Assembly: GCA_021030905.1 (NCBI GenBank)
Contig: JAGFMI010000004.1
Location: forward strand, 1,984,001 to 2,048,000
DNA from: Pyrenula massariospora
Lineage: Eukaryota; Ascomycota; Eurotiomycetes; Pyrenulales; Pyrenulaceae
Length of the DNA: 64,000 nt
Direction: 5' to 3'
Each line of letters opens with the position of its first letter. Positions within the stretch are counted from its first letter, which is position 1. Shown in pieces: positions 32,630-42,683 of the stretch. A program made the position numbers and the translations under genes. The notes below the pieces were generated by a model, which searched no databases, was not told where the DNA came from, and worked only from the letters and a program-made list of their open reading frames with translations.

Positions 32630-33552
32630 GGTAAGGCTTTAGTCTTGATGAGCTCCATTGATGAGCGAGTTTCGCCGCAAGAGGCGTGAAAGCTTCTGAC
32701 ATATGGCAATTGACGTCGGTGGCACAGCATCATATGGACAGTGGCAACAGCGTTGGGGATGTTCGTTAGCCAGGGATCTGGAGGCTCTGAGATGATATTG
32801 CTGGTACCAGCAAGGCAGAAAGGGCGTCGTTCTAGATAAACCAACCAAGGCGATCCTAAATCTCTCGCATAAGGCAGTTGGTGCAAGGTTCATTGATTAC
32901 GAATGACATAGTAGTAGGCAATGAACATCGCAGCCGTTGGCGTTACACGAATATGCAGATTCAGAACGCGGGTTCAAAGTAATAAGAATAGAACATTATT
33001 TGAAGATAACCCGAATAATACTTGCTATGTTACCATACCTGCCGTTGAGAGAACGTGAATGCAACTTTTGAAGTCTGTCAGCATCCACACATGGACATTT
33101 GCATATTACGATCTCGGTTGCTATACCGAACCTAGAAACCGGTGCGAGGTTGTGATCTTTAGGTAAGGAAATGGGGCGACGAACGAAAGGCAACATCTTG
33201 GCAGCAAAGGTGCGTTGGTTGTCTCGGCCCGATACAAGGCTCTGACGAGGTGAGGGCGTAAGGCTAATCAGCACAGTACGTACACACTCCGGCTCGAAAT
33301 AGATCTATACAAGAGTATGAACAGCATCTGCCTTACCTACCGAGCAATGTACGTCTCCCTGGACGATTAAGTGTAACAGTGGAAGATCGCTGCCGACTCA
33401 GAAGAGAAACTCATATAGGTCCTTTGAGTAACAGCAAGCCGTTAGGCTGAATATTTAGGTTCAAAGCGTAGTTTCAGGAACTGAGCACAGCCATGGCATC
33501 ACAGGCGATAAAACCCGCCCCTCTAATTTTCTTTTGGCGGGATCATGTCAAA
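32630..33552. other. Intergenic, no gene seen
   Basis: About 920 bp between two minus-strand genes: terminator of bystin and promoter of the secreted protein. Minus-strand frames at 32503-32893 and 32996-33274 show no motif. Confidence 0.5.
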
Positions 33553-35097
33553 TTATCTGGCGTCCATCATGGTATCATCTCCATCCAGGCCAACATCATC
33601 GCCTTCTAAACCTTCTTTTGGAACACCTCTTCCCCGTCCCGCTAGTAACTCTCTCCTTACCTCTGGTCCAATGTCTCTATGGCCCCTGACCAACAGGAGA
33701 TCTAACAGAGCTTCCCTCTGATCTTCTGTGATGTCATCCTTGTACCGCTGCGCGAAAACGAGAAGGCCCTGATGCCATATGACCGGGAGTCTGAGGCCAT
33801 CCTTCTCGCTTTTCGTCCCGGACATTGACACATCTATGTCTTCGGCATCTACTACTGGATTCGAGTTTCGAAATCTCAAGAAATGAAACACAAGCGCATC
33901 GACGGCCCGGTATGGCAGCGCATACTTTTTTTCTAGCAGCGTCCGAATGAACATGTTCGCTGCGCCAGCAGACTCTGTATTCATACTACTCTGTTCGGCA
34001 GCGATCTCGCAGAGACGGAGAAGCGCAGCAGCGGAATGGAGGACAGGTATGGAGATCTTAGCTAGGACGGAAGAGATGATGTGCGCCTCACGGAGGGTGC
34101 AGGTGCCAGACTGAACGAGCGGAAAGAGAAACCCCTTGAAGAAGGCTGATGGCTTGTAAAGAGATTTCTTGAGCGCATTGTAAAGGTGCACGTTAAGCTT
34201 CTTACGCTCGTAGATGTCTTCACGGACACGGTCGAGGAGGACAGCTTGGAGGAAGTGTTGAACTGTGGCTGGATTGGAGGAGACGAAGATGCGAGTTGCG
34301 GCGAAGATGGCGTGAGGTGTCCAAGAGTCGGGTTGGGTTATTTCAAGGAGTGTGGGCCAGTCAGGTAGGGTCGGGAGTACTTTGAAAGGTTTGGGCAAAG
34401 GTCCGGATTTGTACCGGGAGAGGATCTGGCCAATCTTTGTGAAGACTTCGGCGACCTTGGCGGGTATCTCGACAGCATCCGGTGGTCGCTCGACTTCATG
34501 TTTTGGGGTTTGGCCGTTGACTTGTGCCGCTTGGAGAGCTTCCTTTTCGGCAATACGGGCAAGGATAAGTTCTGTAAGGTTTGTGGGTTGATCTTCTGTC
34601 TCGTTTCTGTCTGATCCTGGATCTGATCTACTGAGAGCATCGTGCCCGGATATTGAAGGGTCAAAAGAAACCCCTGCATCACCTTGCGGCAAGAACTTAT
34701 TGTAGATCGCCATGTCGACTGGATCAACGTCCTCTTCTTCCACATCCTCTTCCGGCAGCCATTCCTCCTCATCCTGCCATTGTGTCTCATCTTCGAGATT
34801 TGCCTGGGGGCCGTCTTGGTCTGGCGCGAACTCTCTAGACGAAAAGTCGAAAGCTGTGCTGGCTTTCGGTATCGCATTCTTCTGTTTCTGCAGAGAGGCG
34901 TCTTCGTCTGCTAAATCTTGCGCTAGATGCAGAATCTTTCGAGATGACGCTGCGTCCACGTAACCATCGCCGGTTTCTCCATCTCGTGATTTTCGCTTGC
35001 CTGTAGATTTTGTGCGAAGGTGACCAATCGACGCAATGTCTTCTGCGAGAGGCTTATGGCGCCGCTCTGTTATTGTGGCCGTTGCGGTCTTTGGCAT
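33553..35097 (-). CDS. ENP1: Bystin, small-subunit ribosome biogenesis factor
   Basis: Bystin/Enp1, needed for 20S pre-rRNA processing and 40S assembly and export; nucleolar. Single exon, 514 residues, close to family length. The N-terminal third is charged and disordered (QDEEEWLPEEDVEEEDVDPV). The conserved bystin domain (about residues 215-500) has AEVFTKIGQILSRYKSGPLP, KPFKVLPTLPDWPTLLEITQ, FAATRIFVSSNPATVQHFLQ, VHLYNALKKSLYKPSAFFKG, FLFPLVQSGTCTLREAHIIS, ALPYRAVDALVFHFLRF and LPVIWHQGLLVFAQRYKDDI. The start MPKTATATITERRHKPL is a good ATG just downstream of a divergent promoter shared with the splicing factor gene. Confidence 0.96.
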   Translation of the reverse strand: MPKTATATITERRHKPLAEDIASIGHLRTKSTGKRKSRDGETGDGYVDAASSRKILHLAQDLADEDASLQKQKNAIPKASTAFDFSSREFAPDQDGPQANLEDETQWQDEEEWLPEEDVEEEDVDPVDMAIYNKFLPQGDAGVSFDPSISGHDALSRSDPGSDRNETEDQPTNLTELILARIAEKEALQAAQVNGQTPKHEVERPPDAVEIPAKVAEVFTKIGQILSRYKSGPLPKPFKVLPTLPDWPTLLEITQPDSWTPHAIFAATRIFVSSNPATVQHFLQAVLLDRVREDIYERKKLNVHLYNALKKSLYKPSAFFKGFLFPLVQSGTCTLREAHIISSVLAKISIPVLHSAAALLRLCEIAAEQSSMNTESAGAANMFIRTLLEKKYALPYRAVDALVFHFLRFRNSNPVVDAEDIDVSMSGTKSEKDGLRLPVIWHQGLLVFAQRYKDDITEDQREALLDLLLVRGHRDIGPEVRRELLAGRGRGVPKEGLEGDDVGLDGDDTMMDAR

Positions 35098-35577
35098 CTC
35101 GCAAGGTTTAGATGATGCGGACAGATTCTAAGTAGCAGACTATTCAACAGATTGAGTCTCTTCTCGGCTCAATGATTGCAGTCATTACAGGAATAATGTT
35201 TACAAGTGGGGGGATATTTTCCCCGAGGGGCACCCGGCAAAAGTTTCCTACATTTTGGCCAGCACCTTCCAGCACACCTCACAGCATAAGGTACCTGAAC
35301 AACACGCCTACGGCCTTGAATTTCGCTACTGACACTAACAGATAATTTCTTCCGTACTTCAACTACGCTTGCGAGCATTTGAAAATTCTAGAAATCGGTC
35401 GTATCATTTACGCCTTCGGGAAAGCAACGCTCTGTTGCCACCGTTCTCTAATTCATTACCAATCCCACGATTCTTCCTTGTAAACACTTGTGCCAGAGAC
35501 TACTATCTGGCGACCTTGACACTCCGCTCCTCAAACGCTATCCTCACTCGTCCACGTCTTTATCCTTCGACGATTCG
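35098..35577. promoter_or_regulatory. Divergent promoter region bystin / ECM2
   Basis: About 480 bp between the two divergent start codons. It contains no recognised gene. Both genes act in RNA maturation (ribosome assembly, splicing), so a shared promoter would be sensible, but this is inference. Confidence 0.5.
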
Positions 35578-36720
35578 ATGCCTCCGCAGATTAAACAAGA
35601 TCTAAACCGATCAGGATGGGAGACTACCGATTTCCCTTCAACATGCGAGAATTGCCTTCCCGATAACCCCTACGTTCAGATGTTGAAGGAAGACTACGGA
35701 GCAGAATGCAAAATTTGCACCAGACCATTCACAGTCTTCCGGTGGAAAGCAGATCGAACAGCCCGGACTAAACGAACCAACATCTGTCTGACATGCGCGA
35801 GGCTTAAAAATTGCTGTCAATGTTGCATGCTAGATCTTAGCTTTGGGCTGCCTATTGTCGTCCGTGACGCCGCGCTGAAGATGGTCCGACAAGGCCCTGA
35901 AAGTGCCATAAATCGTGAATACTTCGCCCAGAATAACGAGCGCGCCATCGAAGAGGGTAGCCTCGATAGCATCGAAGGCTACGACAAGACCGACGAAAAA
36001 GCAAGAGACCTCCTCCGTCGGCTCGCCAACTCAGAACCCTACTACAAGAAACAACGCCGCCTCGAAGCAAGCGGTGAAGACGCAGAAAGCTCCACTACCA
36101 CCCAACCTCAATCCAAACCCCCCTCCTACGGGCCCATCCGATCACAAGACGCCCGCCGCAGCGACAACAGCACCCCGACTCCGCGGAGAAACAACCCAAA
36201 CGCCACCCGCCGCCCTTTCCCTTCAGCCGCGCAACTCCCACCCCAGCCTTCGGACTGGCTCCCCCCAGCCGACCCCAACATAACCTCCCTCTTCATCACC
36301 GGCGTCGAAGACGACCTCCCCGAGCACGCCCTCCGCAACTTCTTCACCCCCTTCGGCACCATCCGCTCTCTCATCTGCTCCCACCGCGCACACTGCGCCT
36401 TCATCAACTACGCCGACCGTGAGTCCGCGGAGAAAGCGGCCGCCCAGTGCGAAGGCAAGGCGGTCATACAGGGCTGCCCGCTCAGGGTGCGGTGGGGCAA
36501 GCCAAAGGCGCTGGACAGTCTGGATCGGGAGGAGAGGATGGGCATGGCGAGGGAGGGGAGGGAGACGATGAGGGCGGTCAAGGCGGCAGGAGGGGGGGCG
36601 GGGCAGAAGGCGATTGAGGGTCAAGGGGTTGGTGAAGGGGAGGCGGAGGGGAATACCTATCATGTGGCGGCGCCGCCGGGGAAAGGAGATGTGCAGTACG
36701 CGAGTTTGGCGGGAGACTGA
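35578..36720 (+). CDS. ECM2: Pre-mRNA-splicing factor ECM2/SLT11 (Cwf5, RBM22 type)
   Basis: Spliceosome component binding U2/U6 snRNA and the intron at the catalytic centre. Single exon, 380 residues from MPPQIKQDLNRSGWE. The N-terminal zinc-finger region is complete: FPSTCENCLPDNPYVQM, GAECKICTRPFTVFRW, TNICLTCARLKNCCQCCMLD and LSFGLPIVVRDAAL. A Pro/Thr/Gln-rich linker follows (about residues 190-235). The C-terminal RRM has SLFITGVEDDLPEHALRNFF (RNP2) and HRAHCAFINYADRESAEKAA (RNP1), then LRVRWGKPKALDSL and a Gly/Glu-rich tail. Sense-strand composition is C-rich at 35990-36420 and turns G-rich at about 36440, inside the RRM. Confidence 0.95.
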   Translation: MPPQIKQDLNRSGWETTDFPSTCENCLPDNPYVQMLKEDYGAECKICTRPFTVFRWKADRTARTKRTNICLTCARLKNCCQCCMLDLSFGLPIVVRDAALKMVRQGPESAINREYFAQNNERAIEEGSLDSIEGYDKTDEKARDLLRRLANSEPYYKKQRRLEASGEDAESSTTTQPQSKPPSYGPIRSQDARRSDNSTPTPRRNNPNATRRPFPSAAQLPPQPSDWLPPADPNITSLFITGVEDDLPEHALRNFFTPFGTIRSLICSHRAHCAFINYADRESAEKAAAQCEGKAVIQGCPLRVRWGKPKALDSLDREERMGMAREGRETMRAVKAAGGGAGQKAIEGQGVGEGEAEGNTYHVAAPPGKGDVQYASLAGD

Positions 36721-37406
36721 ATTTGATGAATGCCTTTCTATTAGGGTTTCCATTGATTTGATTGAATTTAAAAAAGGATGTTCCCACCGGTCGAGGGACT
36801 CGGTAGCACGGCGTTGGCAGGGAAAACCGCAGGGGGAGAATCACCAGACAGGATAGTCCTCATGTCTTACTTGACACCAGGGTTTCCAGGACAATGGGAT
36901 AACGCAAGAAGACAGGAGGACTGTGTCCTTGGTTTGTTAGATAAGTTTAACATTAGGTTTTGCATGAGAATAGGAGATGGAGGACTCTCTCCTTGTTTCT
37001 GAGATAAATTTGACTCCAGAATTTTTCAGGAGAATAGAAACAGGTAGAAGATTCTATCTTTTTGTCTTCAATAACTTTAATTTCAGGGTTTTCAGATGAA
37101 GAGGGGAAGGCACAGAATCTTATCTTTATTCCTTCAATAGATTTAACTCCAGGGTTTCCAGGAGAAGGCAGAAGGCCATATCCTGGTTTCTTAGAAAAGA
37201 TTGCCGACCTACAATATTTACAATCACGACACGGTGCATGTAATTAGAATACCAAGGCAGTCACAGTAAATCACAGAGTAGTAAATATGGACAGTAGAAA
37301 GAATCTTCAATTCCACTCTCAGGAAAAAGTCTAGAATACACGAGGCGGAGTATTGCTCTCGCTCCTCAGAATCGGCGAGCTAGTCAACTGCCTCAGATTC
37401 TCCAGC
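36721..37406. other. Convergent 3' intergenic region with minisatellite
   Basis: About 690 bp between the ECM2 stop and the end of the longer HacA reading frame. The central part is a degenerate tandem repeat (listed separately); the rest is unremarkable. Confidence 0.6.
36870..37200. repeat. Degenerate minisatellite, five units of 59-76 bp
   Basis: Five consecutive units, each opening with a version of TTTAACTCCAGGGTTTCCAG and followed by GAGAA, a purine-rich centre and a pyrimidine-rich TCTT...TTTCTT...ATAGA end. Approximate units: 36870-36945, 36946-37008, 37009-37075, 37076-37141, 37142-37200. Copies differ at roughly a third of positions, so the array is old. It lies in the 3' flank shared by ECM2 and HacA. 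Confidence 0.75.
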
Positions 37407-39011
37407 TCAGCCCGGAACTCGCCGGCCGAGCCCAGACTCAGTACTCCACGCCACCGTCCCATGCTTGCCACCATCTGCTGCCAAACCGCCCAAGCTCGCT
37501 TGCAGAAGTGCGACCCACTCCCGGTGCTCGCTGGCGCTCTCAACATCATCCATGTCAAAATCTGAATCTGAATCTTCTGTCGCTGTCCCCTGAAAAGAAT
37601 TTTGATGCATTGCTTTTGATTGCTGGATCGAGTGCTCCAGGTCCACCGCGCCGATGGCGCAGAGGGAACGGTGGATGGTGTACGCCATCGTCATGAGGGA
37701 AGCCCACTCGGACGCCAGCGACGGGTCGGTCGCAGGGTCGAATCCTTCGCTAACCAAGCGTCGCGAGGCCCGACCGGCGGCTACCTTGAGAAGGTGCGCT
37801 GATTTCGGGCTCCACGACGCCAGCTTGCGGAGGAGTCTCCCGCGGAAAACCGAGGTCGAAGGAGGGGTTGTTGTGGAGTGGGGACGCGATGACGAGGCCG
37901 TCGGGGGAGTCATCGTGGAGGTAGGAGTTGTAATCAAAGACAGCATCAAGGTGGTTATCTTGTCGAGGGCACTCGGCGAGAAGTTGATTAATTGAGTCTC
38001 GGCCCTGGAGAACATTGCCGAGATCCGCGAGATCGTTCTCGTGGAGACTCTCCAGGTTAAAGCCATCAACATCGTTTGGAAACAGAAGAGGATCGACCGA
38101 AGGGAGTTGGTGGTCATGTCCGTCGGCCTCGCTAACCGGCCCGACGCTTCCAGTGGACACTGCTGGTCATAGGTCGAAAACACTGCTGCTGAGTGTTGTG
38201 ACCCACTGGAAAGGTCGAGGAGGCTAGGTGAGGTCGTAGTCGCCTTGGCGTCAGGACGGCGCAGGCTATCGACTTTAGGTAGGGAGACGTTGTGAGAGCC
38301 GCCCAGGGAGCGATGTTGCTCAACCTGAGTGGTCGCACTGTTTCGCGAACCGTGGATCGAAAGTAAGCGGTCGGCGTGACTGATGTTGAGGGAAGGCGCT
38401 AGAGTAGAGTTGGACATGGCCGATGCGGATCGTGACATGGATGAGTAAGTAGGAGGAGTGGCGAGATAGGAGCCATGGACGGAGTAATCCTCTGTGAAAT
38501 CACTCCCGTCTGCTTCGCTCTTGAGCGTAAGATCAGGACTGGGGAAATGTTCGGAAGTTGGGGTAAGGAGAGATGGCAGGGAGGACGGCATGGCAGAGGG
38601 CATTGCTACAGGAGCGCTGCCGCCCTGGAGATGACGGAGACGTTCTTCGAGATGGCGAATGTATTCTTTCTGTTCTTCATTTTCTCTTCTCAGTTCGGCG
38701 GCTTCGGCCTTTTGCTTCTCTCGAGACTTGGCAGCGGAGTGACGGTTGCGCTCAATTCGTTCAATATTGCGTTGTTGTCTCTCTTGGTCAGTCTTGGCTC
38801 GCTTTCGCGGTCCAAGCGTCCTGGGGATGTCTGGTATCTCCTGTCCCCAAGACTTCCTCTTCTTCTTCTTGTCTTTCGGGAGAGAGAGGGTGGCCGTAGC
38901 ATCTGACGTAACACTGGCAGGAGGACTCATAGCGGAGATTGAGGGGGTTTCAGAGGCACACCGGTCGAGCTGACTAGCAGCGACGTACCCAGGGGGCGGT
39001 GAGGCGTTCAT
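37407..39011 (-). CDS. hacA: bZIP factor HacA/HAC1 of the unfolded protein response
   Basis: Transcription factor that raises ER chaperone and secretion capacity. The basic region and zipper are at about residues 50-130: KKKKRKSWGQEIPDIPRTLG, RKRAKTDQERQQRNIERIER, NRHSAAKSREKQKAEAAELR, then leucine-spaced heptads. Unspliced, the frame is 534 residues, 39011-37407. A second frame begins at 38160 or before and ends at 37750; its protein (DGFNLESLHENDLADLG region) looks like the real C-terminus. The frame offset equals removal of 26 (or 20) nt, as expected for Ire1 splicing. Spliced, the protein would be about 411 residues, shorter than the unspliced one, as reported for Aspergillus HacA. Ser/Thr/Pro-rich activation regions follow the zipper. 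A short upstream ORF precedes the start. The start is ATG in AAAGATGAACG. Confidence 0.92.
   Translation of the reverse strand: MNASPPPGYVAASQLDRCASETPSISAMSPPASVTSDATATLSLPKDKKKKRKSWGQEIPDIPRTLGPRKRAKTDQERQQRNIERIERNRHSAAKSREKQKAEAAELRRENEEQKEYIRHLEERLRHLQGGSAPVAMPSAMPSSLPSLLTPTSEHFPSPDLTLKSEADGSDFTEDYSVHGSYLATPPTYSSMSRSASAMSNSTLAPSLNISHADRLLSIHGSRNSATTQVEQHRSLGGSHNVSLPKVDSLRRPDAKATTTSPSLLDLSSGSQHSAAVFSTYDQQCPLEASGRLARPTDMTTNSLRSILFCFQTMLMALTWRVSTRTISRISAMFSRAETQLINFSPSALDKITTLMLSLITTPTSTMTPPTASSSRPHSTTTPPSTSVFRGRLLRKLASWSPKSAHLLKVAAGRASRRLVSEGFDPATDPSLASEWASLMTMAYTIHRSLCAIGAVDLEHSIQQSKAMHQNSFQGTATEDSDSDFDMDDVESASEHREWVALLQASLGGLAADGGKHGTVAWSTESGLGRRVPG
38163..38188 (-). other. Predicted Ire1 (non-spliceosomal) intron of hacA
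   Basis: On the sense strand ACACT-CAGCAGC-AGTGT forms a 5-bp stem with a 7-nt loop, and 26 nt later GAC-CAGCAGT-GTC forms a 3-bp stem with a 7-nt loop. Both loops fit CNG|CNGN, the Ire1 consensus, with cuts after the third base. Removal of 26 nt changes the frame from that of the bZIP to the one ending at 37750 and gives TCA-GCA-GTG. Cutting after the second CAG of the first loop would give 20 nt, the size known for Aspergillus and Trichoderma, and the same frame. There are no GT...AG borders. Confidence 0.75.
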
Positions 39012-39066
39012 CTTTGCGATGTCTACCAGGTTCTATGACTGGCGTGAGAGCGAGTATTTCCCCTGG

Positions 39067-39114
39067 TCACGAAAATGGTATTTTGGGGTGCAAAATAGTA
39101 TGCTGATTGAACAT
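39067..39114 (-). CDS. Short upstream ORF in the hacA leader
   Basis: ATG at 39114 opens a 15-codon frame (MFNQHTILHPKIPFS) that stops at 39067, 55 nt before the hacA start codon. In Trichoderma and Aspergillus the hac1/hacA leader carries an upstream ORF that lowers translation and is removed from the mRNA under ER stress by 5' truncation. Whether this one is in the transcript depends on the start site, which cannot be seen here. Confidence 0.5.
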   Translation of the reverse strand: MFNQHTILHPKIPFS

Positions 39115-40648
39115 GTCGAGGTGGAGGGGTTCTCGACTGTTTGTGTGTGGTCGCCGAACGGGACACGGTGTCCTTTGTCTAGTTAAAGCAAGGACGCCTC
39201 ACAGGCAGCAGAATAAAGTGATCAGGTAACTGTCTGACTAAGAAAACATGTGACCAGAAGAAGGCTCGAAGCAGCAAGGTCGAGGGATGAGGACTGGGTG
39301 TCTTTAGGGGATCGTGAGCGTAGTGTTGGTGGACGGGGAAGGGGGGATTTATAGAAGTATGTGTCCTTTTCTCAGCCCTTGCGGCGGGACGACTAACGTT
39401 CGTTCGCGACACCCCCTGGCTTCGTGGATCACCCCCTTCCGTTTCTTGGCCCTCCTCCGGCCCCGCTGCAGCCATCCTCCAGTGCCACAAATCGACTTGG
39501 ACGGCGATGCTGCTATCCTGGTCACCTTCCTCTGACTGTCATTTGGTGTCAGCGGAGTGCATGATGAACTTCCCATCTGGGCATCCTCCGCTGGCAAGGC
39601 GTCCGTATTCCCAGTTTAGCCGACGCGAGACGCTCGCTCAGGTCAGCTGCGCCTCTCGGATCGAACGTGGGACGCCCCTCGGAAGAACGAGCTTTGGCCT
39701 ATTTCTCCCTTCCACGCTCCACCGAGCCGAAAAAGCCACCCCTGAACTTTTCTTGCGCAATCCGTCTGCTCAAAATTCTCCTTGAATGAGAATTGCGAGA
39801 GCGAACTCTAAGGCCTCCACCCCTTCCCCTTGTCCCCCACCGCGTTTCATCTGCGAGCACTCTGATTTTTTGTTGCACTTTCCGCCCGAAGATCTCTCCG
39901 CCAATCTGTTTGATCTTGACTCAAAGCCCACTCTCTTTATGACACGGAGAATGACGATCACTCATCAATTCGACATTCTAGATGAAGGAAACTACGCGCG
40001 GCAGCGGCGCTCTGCAACCACGGCTCAGGGACTCGACTATCGAGGACCACCAACCAACACCAATAGCTACCACGGCGCTGATTATGAATAGTTCGCGTTT
40101 CCTAAATTTTTTTAATTTTCTGTCTAATTGTGTGCCGTGTTGCGACGGCGGGATATCCTCTATTAGAATGTCCGGCTGCGCTATGTGAAGTCGGCGAGGG
40201 CAAGAAATGCATGGCCCACCCTTTGCCAAAATAGACTGCCTTCCGCAAGGCTGAGAGGGCTTACAGTAATAAGCGGCGCGGCTGCCCATTTCTTGACGTG
40301 ATCCGCCGCTGGGTGCTCTATGTCATGCCTGTCAGCCCCAGGATTTCCCGCCTAGAACAATCACGTTGGAGTTTGGGGGCCGCACTGTTGCTCAAAGGCC
40401 GTGCGACAAGAATAGATATACCAACGCTTCCTTTGCGTCTTGTTTCATGTTGGCTCCGCTGCAGCAACACTTCTGTGGCCGAGTATATCCAAGTTGGTCG
40501 CTGCCGACTGTAGTCGTGTATAACATATTCATGTTCACCAACGCTCGATCCGCCCCTTCCCCAGGCCACTCGATGAAGCATCGGAGAATTGAGCTATGGC
40601 GATGTCCCTAGATTACAAGGGGGGGCGATCTGAGAAGCCTTGTGTATC
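39115..40648. other. Intergenic, hacA promoter and leader
   Basis: About 1.5 kb between hacA and Dr1, both on the minus strand. hacA leaders are long in other fungi, so the part up to about 39600 may be transcribed. A 101-codon plus-strand frame at 39786-40091 and a 103-codon minus-strand frame at 39179-39490 have no recognised motif. Confidence 0.5.
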
Positions 40649-41198
40649 CTATCCCGAACCATCTTCCGGTCCTGCATTGTACTTTTCTTTGGCCGAGGCG
40701 AACATTTCCTGTTGCATTTTCACAAGCTCGGCTTCGCTCATGCCGCTGAGGTCGATCTTGTTCTGTTTCTTCTCACGTGTCTAGCAAGTTTTCGTCAGCA
40801 TGAACCCCTACATAGGACGACAAACCCACCTTTTGTTGGTCTTTAAACTCCTCTGCTACTGAGAGAACATCTCTGACGTAGTCTCCGAAGCCAAGATCTG
40901 TCAGCGCTTTTTCAATGTGCTCGACTGCAATGGTCTTCTTCTGCTCCTTCTCTGATATCTCGTTCGCCTCGGATGAAATGAGTGTAATGAACTCGACGCA
41001 GCATTCGATTAGTAAATCTCGAGCGTCCTTCGTAAAGGTCTGCCCGGAAGAGGCGGGCAATATCTCGGAGACGATTTTTTGAACGGTAGCTAAAACACCG
41101 TCAGATTTAGATTTTCGTATTCGAGTATCTTAGAATTACATACCCTTTGGTAACGAGAGGTCGTCGTTGCCTTTTTTCATGATTAGCAATTCGTCCAT
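40649..41198 (-). CDS. NCB2: Dr1/NC2-beta histone-fold transcription repressor
   Basis: Beta subunit of negative cofactor 2, which binds TBP on promoters and blocks TFIIA/TFIIB. Three exons, 41198-41144, 41089-40830 and 40780-40649, 148 residues, phase intact. N-terminus MDELLIMKKGNDDLSLPKAT, then the histone fold VQKIVSEILPASSGQTFTKD, ARDLLIECCVEFITLISSEA, NEISEKEQKKTIAVEHIEKA and LTDLGFGDYVRDVLSV, all strongly conserved. The C-terminal helix TREKKQNKIDLSGMSEAELV with KMQQEMFASAKEKYNAG is the fungal Ncb2 tail. The last intron has donor GTGGGT and acceptor GCTAG. Confidence 0.95.
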
Positions 41199-42683
41199 AG
41201 CTGATGGGTTGCATTTCGAGCATACCACCAAATTCCTTGTCAGACATCTTCACACGATCTCAACATCACTCAGCACCATGTGGTGGGAGGATAGACCTTC
41301 ACGAATGTCTAGTATAGAAGGTCACAAACGAAAAGTGAGGGAAGAATAAATCGCGGTTCTTTGATAAGTAGGTACCTAGTGGTGGCTACGCGCTGAGCAA
41401 CAGCCTTGGCATCTGAGCGGCCCAAGCGCATAGGTGAAGAATTTCTACGGTCGACATCCACCAAGCCAAACTAAATTTTGTGCTATGATTTGCTTCAGAT
41501 ATTGTTTCGCGATTTGCGGCCATGTCTGGTAAAGACCTACCGTGGCTAAAAAGCTTACGCTAGTCTACATTTCTAATTAATCTTGAGCTCTGCTCTATTT
41601 CACCAAAGCTGCGAGCTGCGAGTTTTTCTAGCGGGCAGAGAAAAATTTACAGGAACCATCAAAGACGGATATGCCGATATCTAATATGCTGTTAACACCT
41701 CAGAGTCCCTTACCGTTCGATATGTCATAATATTCTACTCTAGGCCTTGTGTCGTGCATCCTAAGCCTCCACCAACACCTCTCTTTTCGGGTAAGGCCTC
41801 CGGTCACATTTCTCACGATTCCTCTTCTTTACCATGATGAACTTTAGTGTCGCCCCTATCATATAAGCATTTGCTATGGTGATTTACCTGTCCTAGCCAA
41901 ACGGACTTTCTGATCTTATCGACATTCTCAAAACCGACCCGCTAAGACTTCAGCTAGAGTCTGGCTAATTGTGACATAAAGCAGGTCAACGTCAACATTG
42001 CTGAAACCATTCACATCATCCTCGTCGCCTCAGTCAGTCGAGGCATGGTATCAGAAGCCATGGCCCATCCAACTGTTAGCCAGGAGGGCGCCAATGCTGA
42101 CAATCGAATGCGCCTCGACTTCTGATACCTACGTTCGAGGTGTTCTAAGGTATACAGGCCCCTAGATTCATGTTCACTTCTTTCCATGATGAGCAACATA
42201 TGTACTATCAAATTCGGACATGCAATGACGAAGCATTATATTTGGTTCGATTACCTGAATTGAAGTCATGCAAAATATTTGGCGCAATCCCAATAAACAA
42301 CAGCTTACATTTTTTAGCAGATCTAGGCCAATTCCTTCCTTTATCCTTCTACCGACTATGTTCATTCCACTGTGGTGATTGAGGCGACTAAGATGGGAAG
42401 ACTCTTGAAAGTCGACAACAACCGCAGAAACAAACAATAGAATGTGCTCCTTGTTCTATTCAGGTAAGTCCTGCGCATCCTTAGTTCCACTACCATACGT
42501 GATGTAAACCTACACTCCATGCTAAGTATAAAGGCCGGCGGTCTAATGCTTAAAAAATGTATTCACTTTTCATCTTTCGACTGATCGTTGTTTATTTCGC
42601 TGTCTTCATAGCATCCCTTCGCCTGCTTCATCACTGACCTCGCCCACGGGTATACTTAAAGGCTCCACCCACCATGATGCACA
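41199..42683. other. Long A/T-richer intergenic stretch, no gene seen
   Basis: About 1.5 kb upstream of Dr1 and downstream of the dehydrogenase. All frames are short (under 90 codons) with no motifs on either strand. Nothing recognised. Confidence 0.5.
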
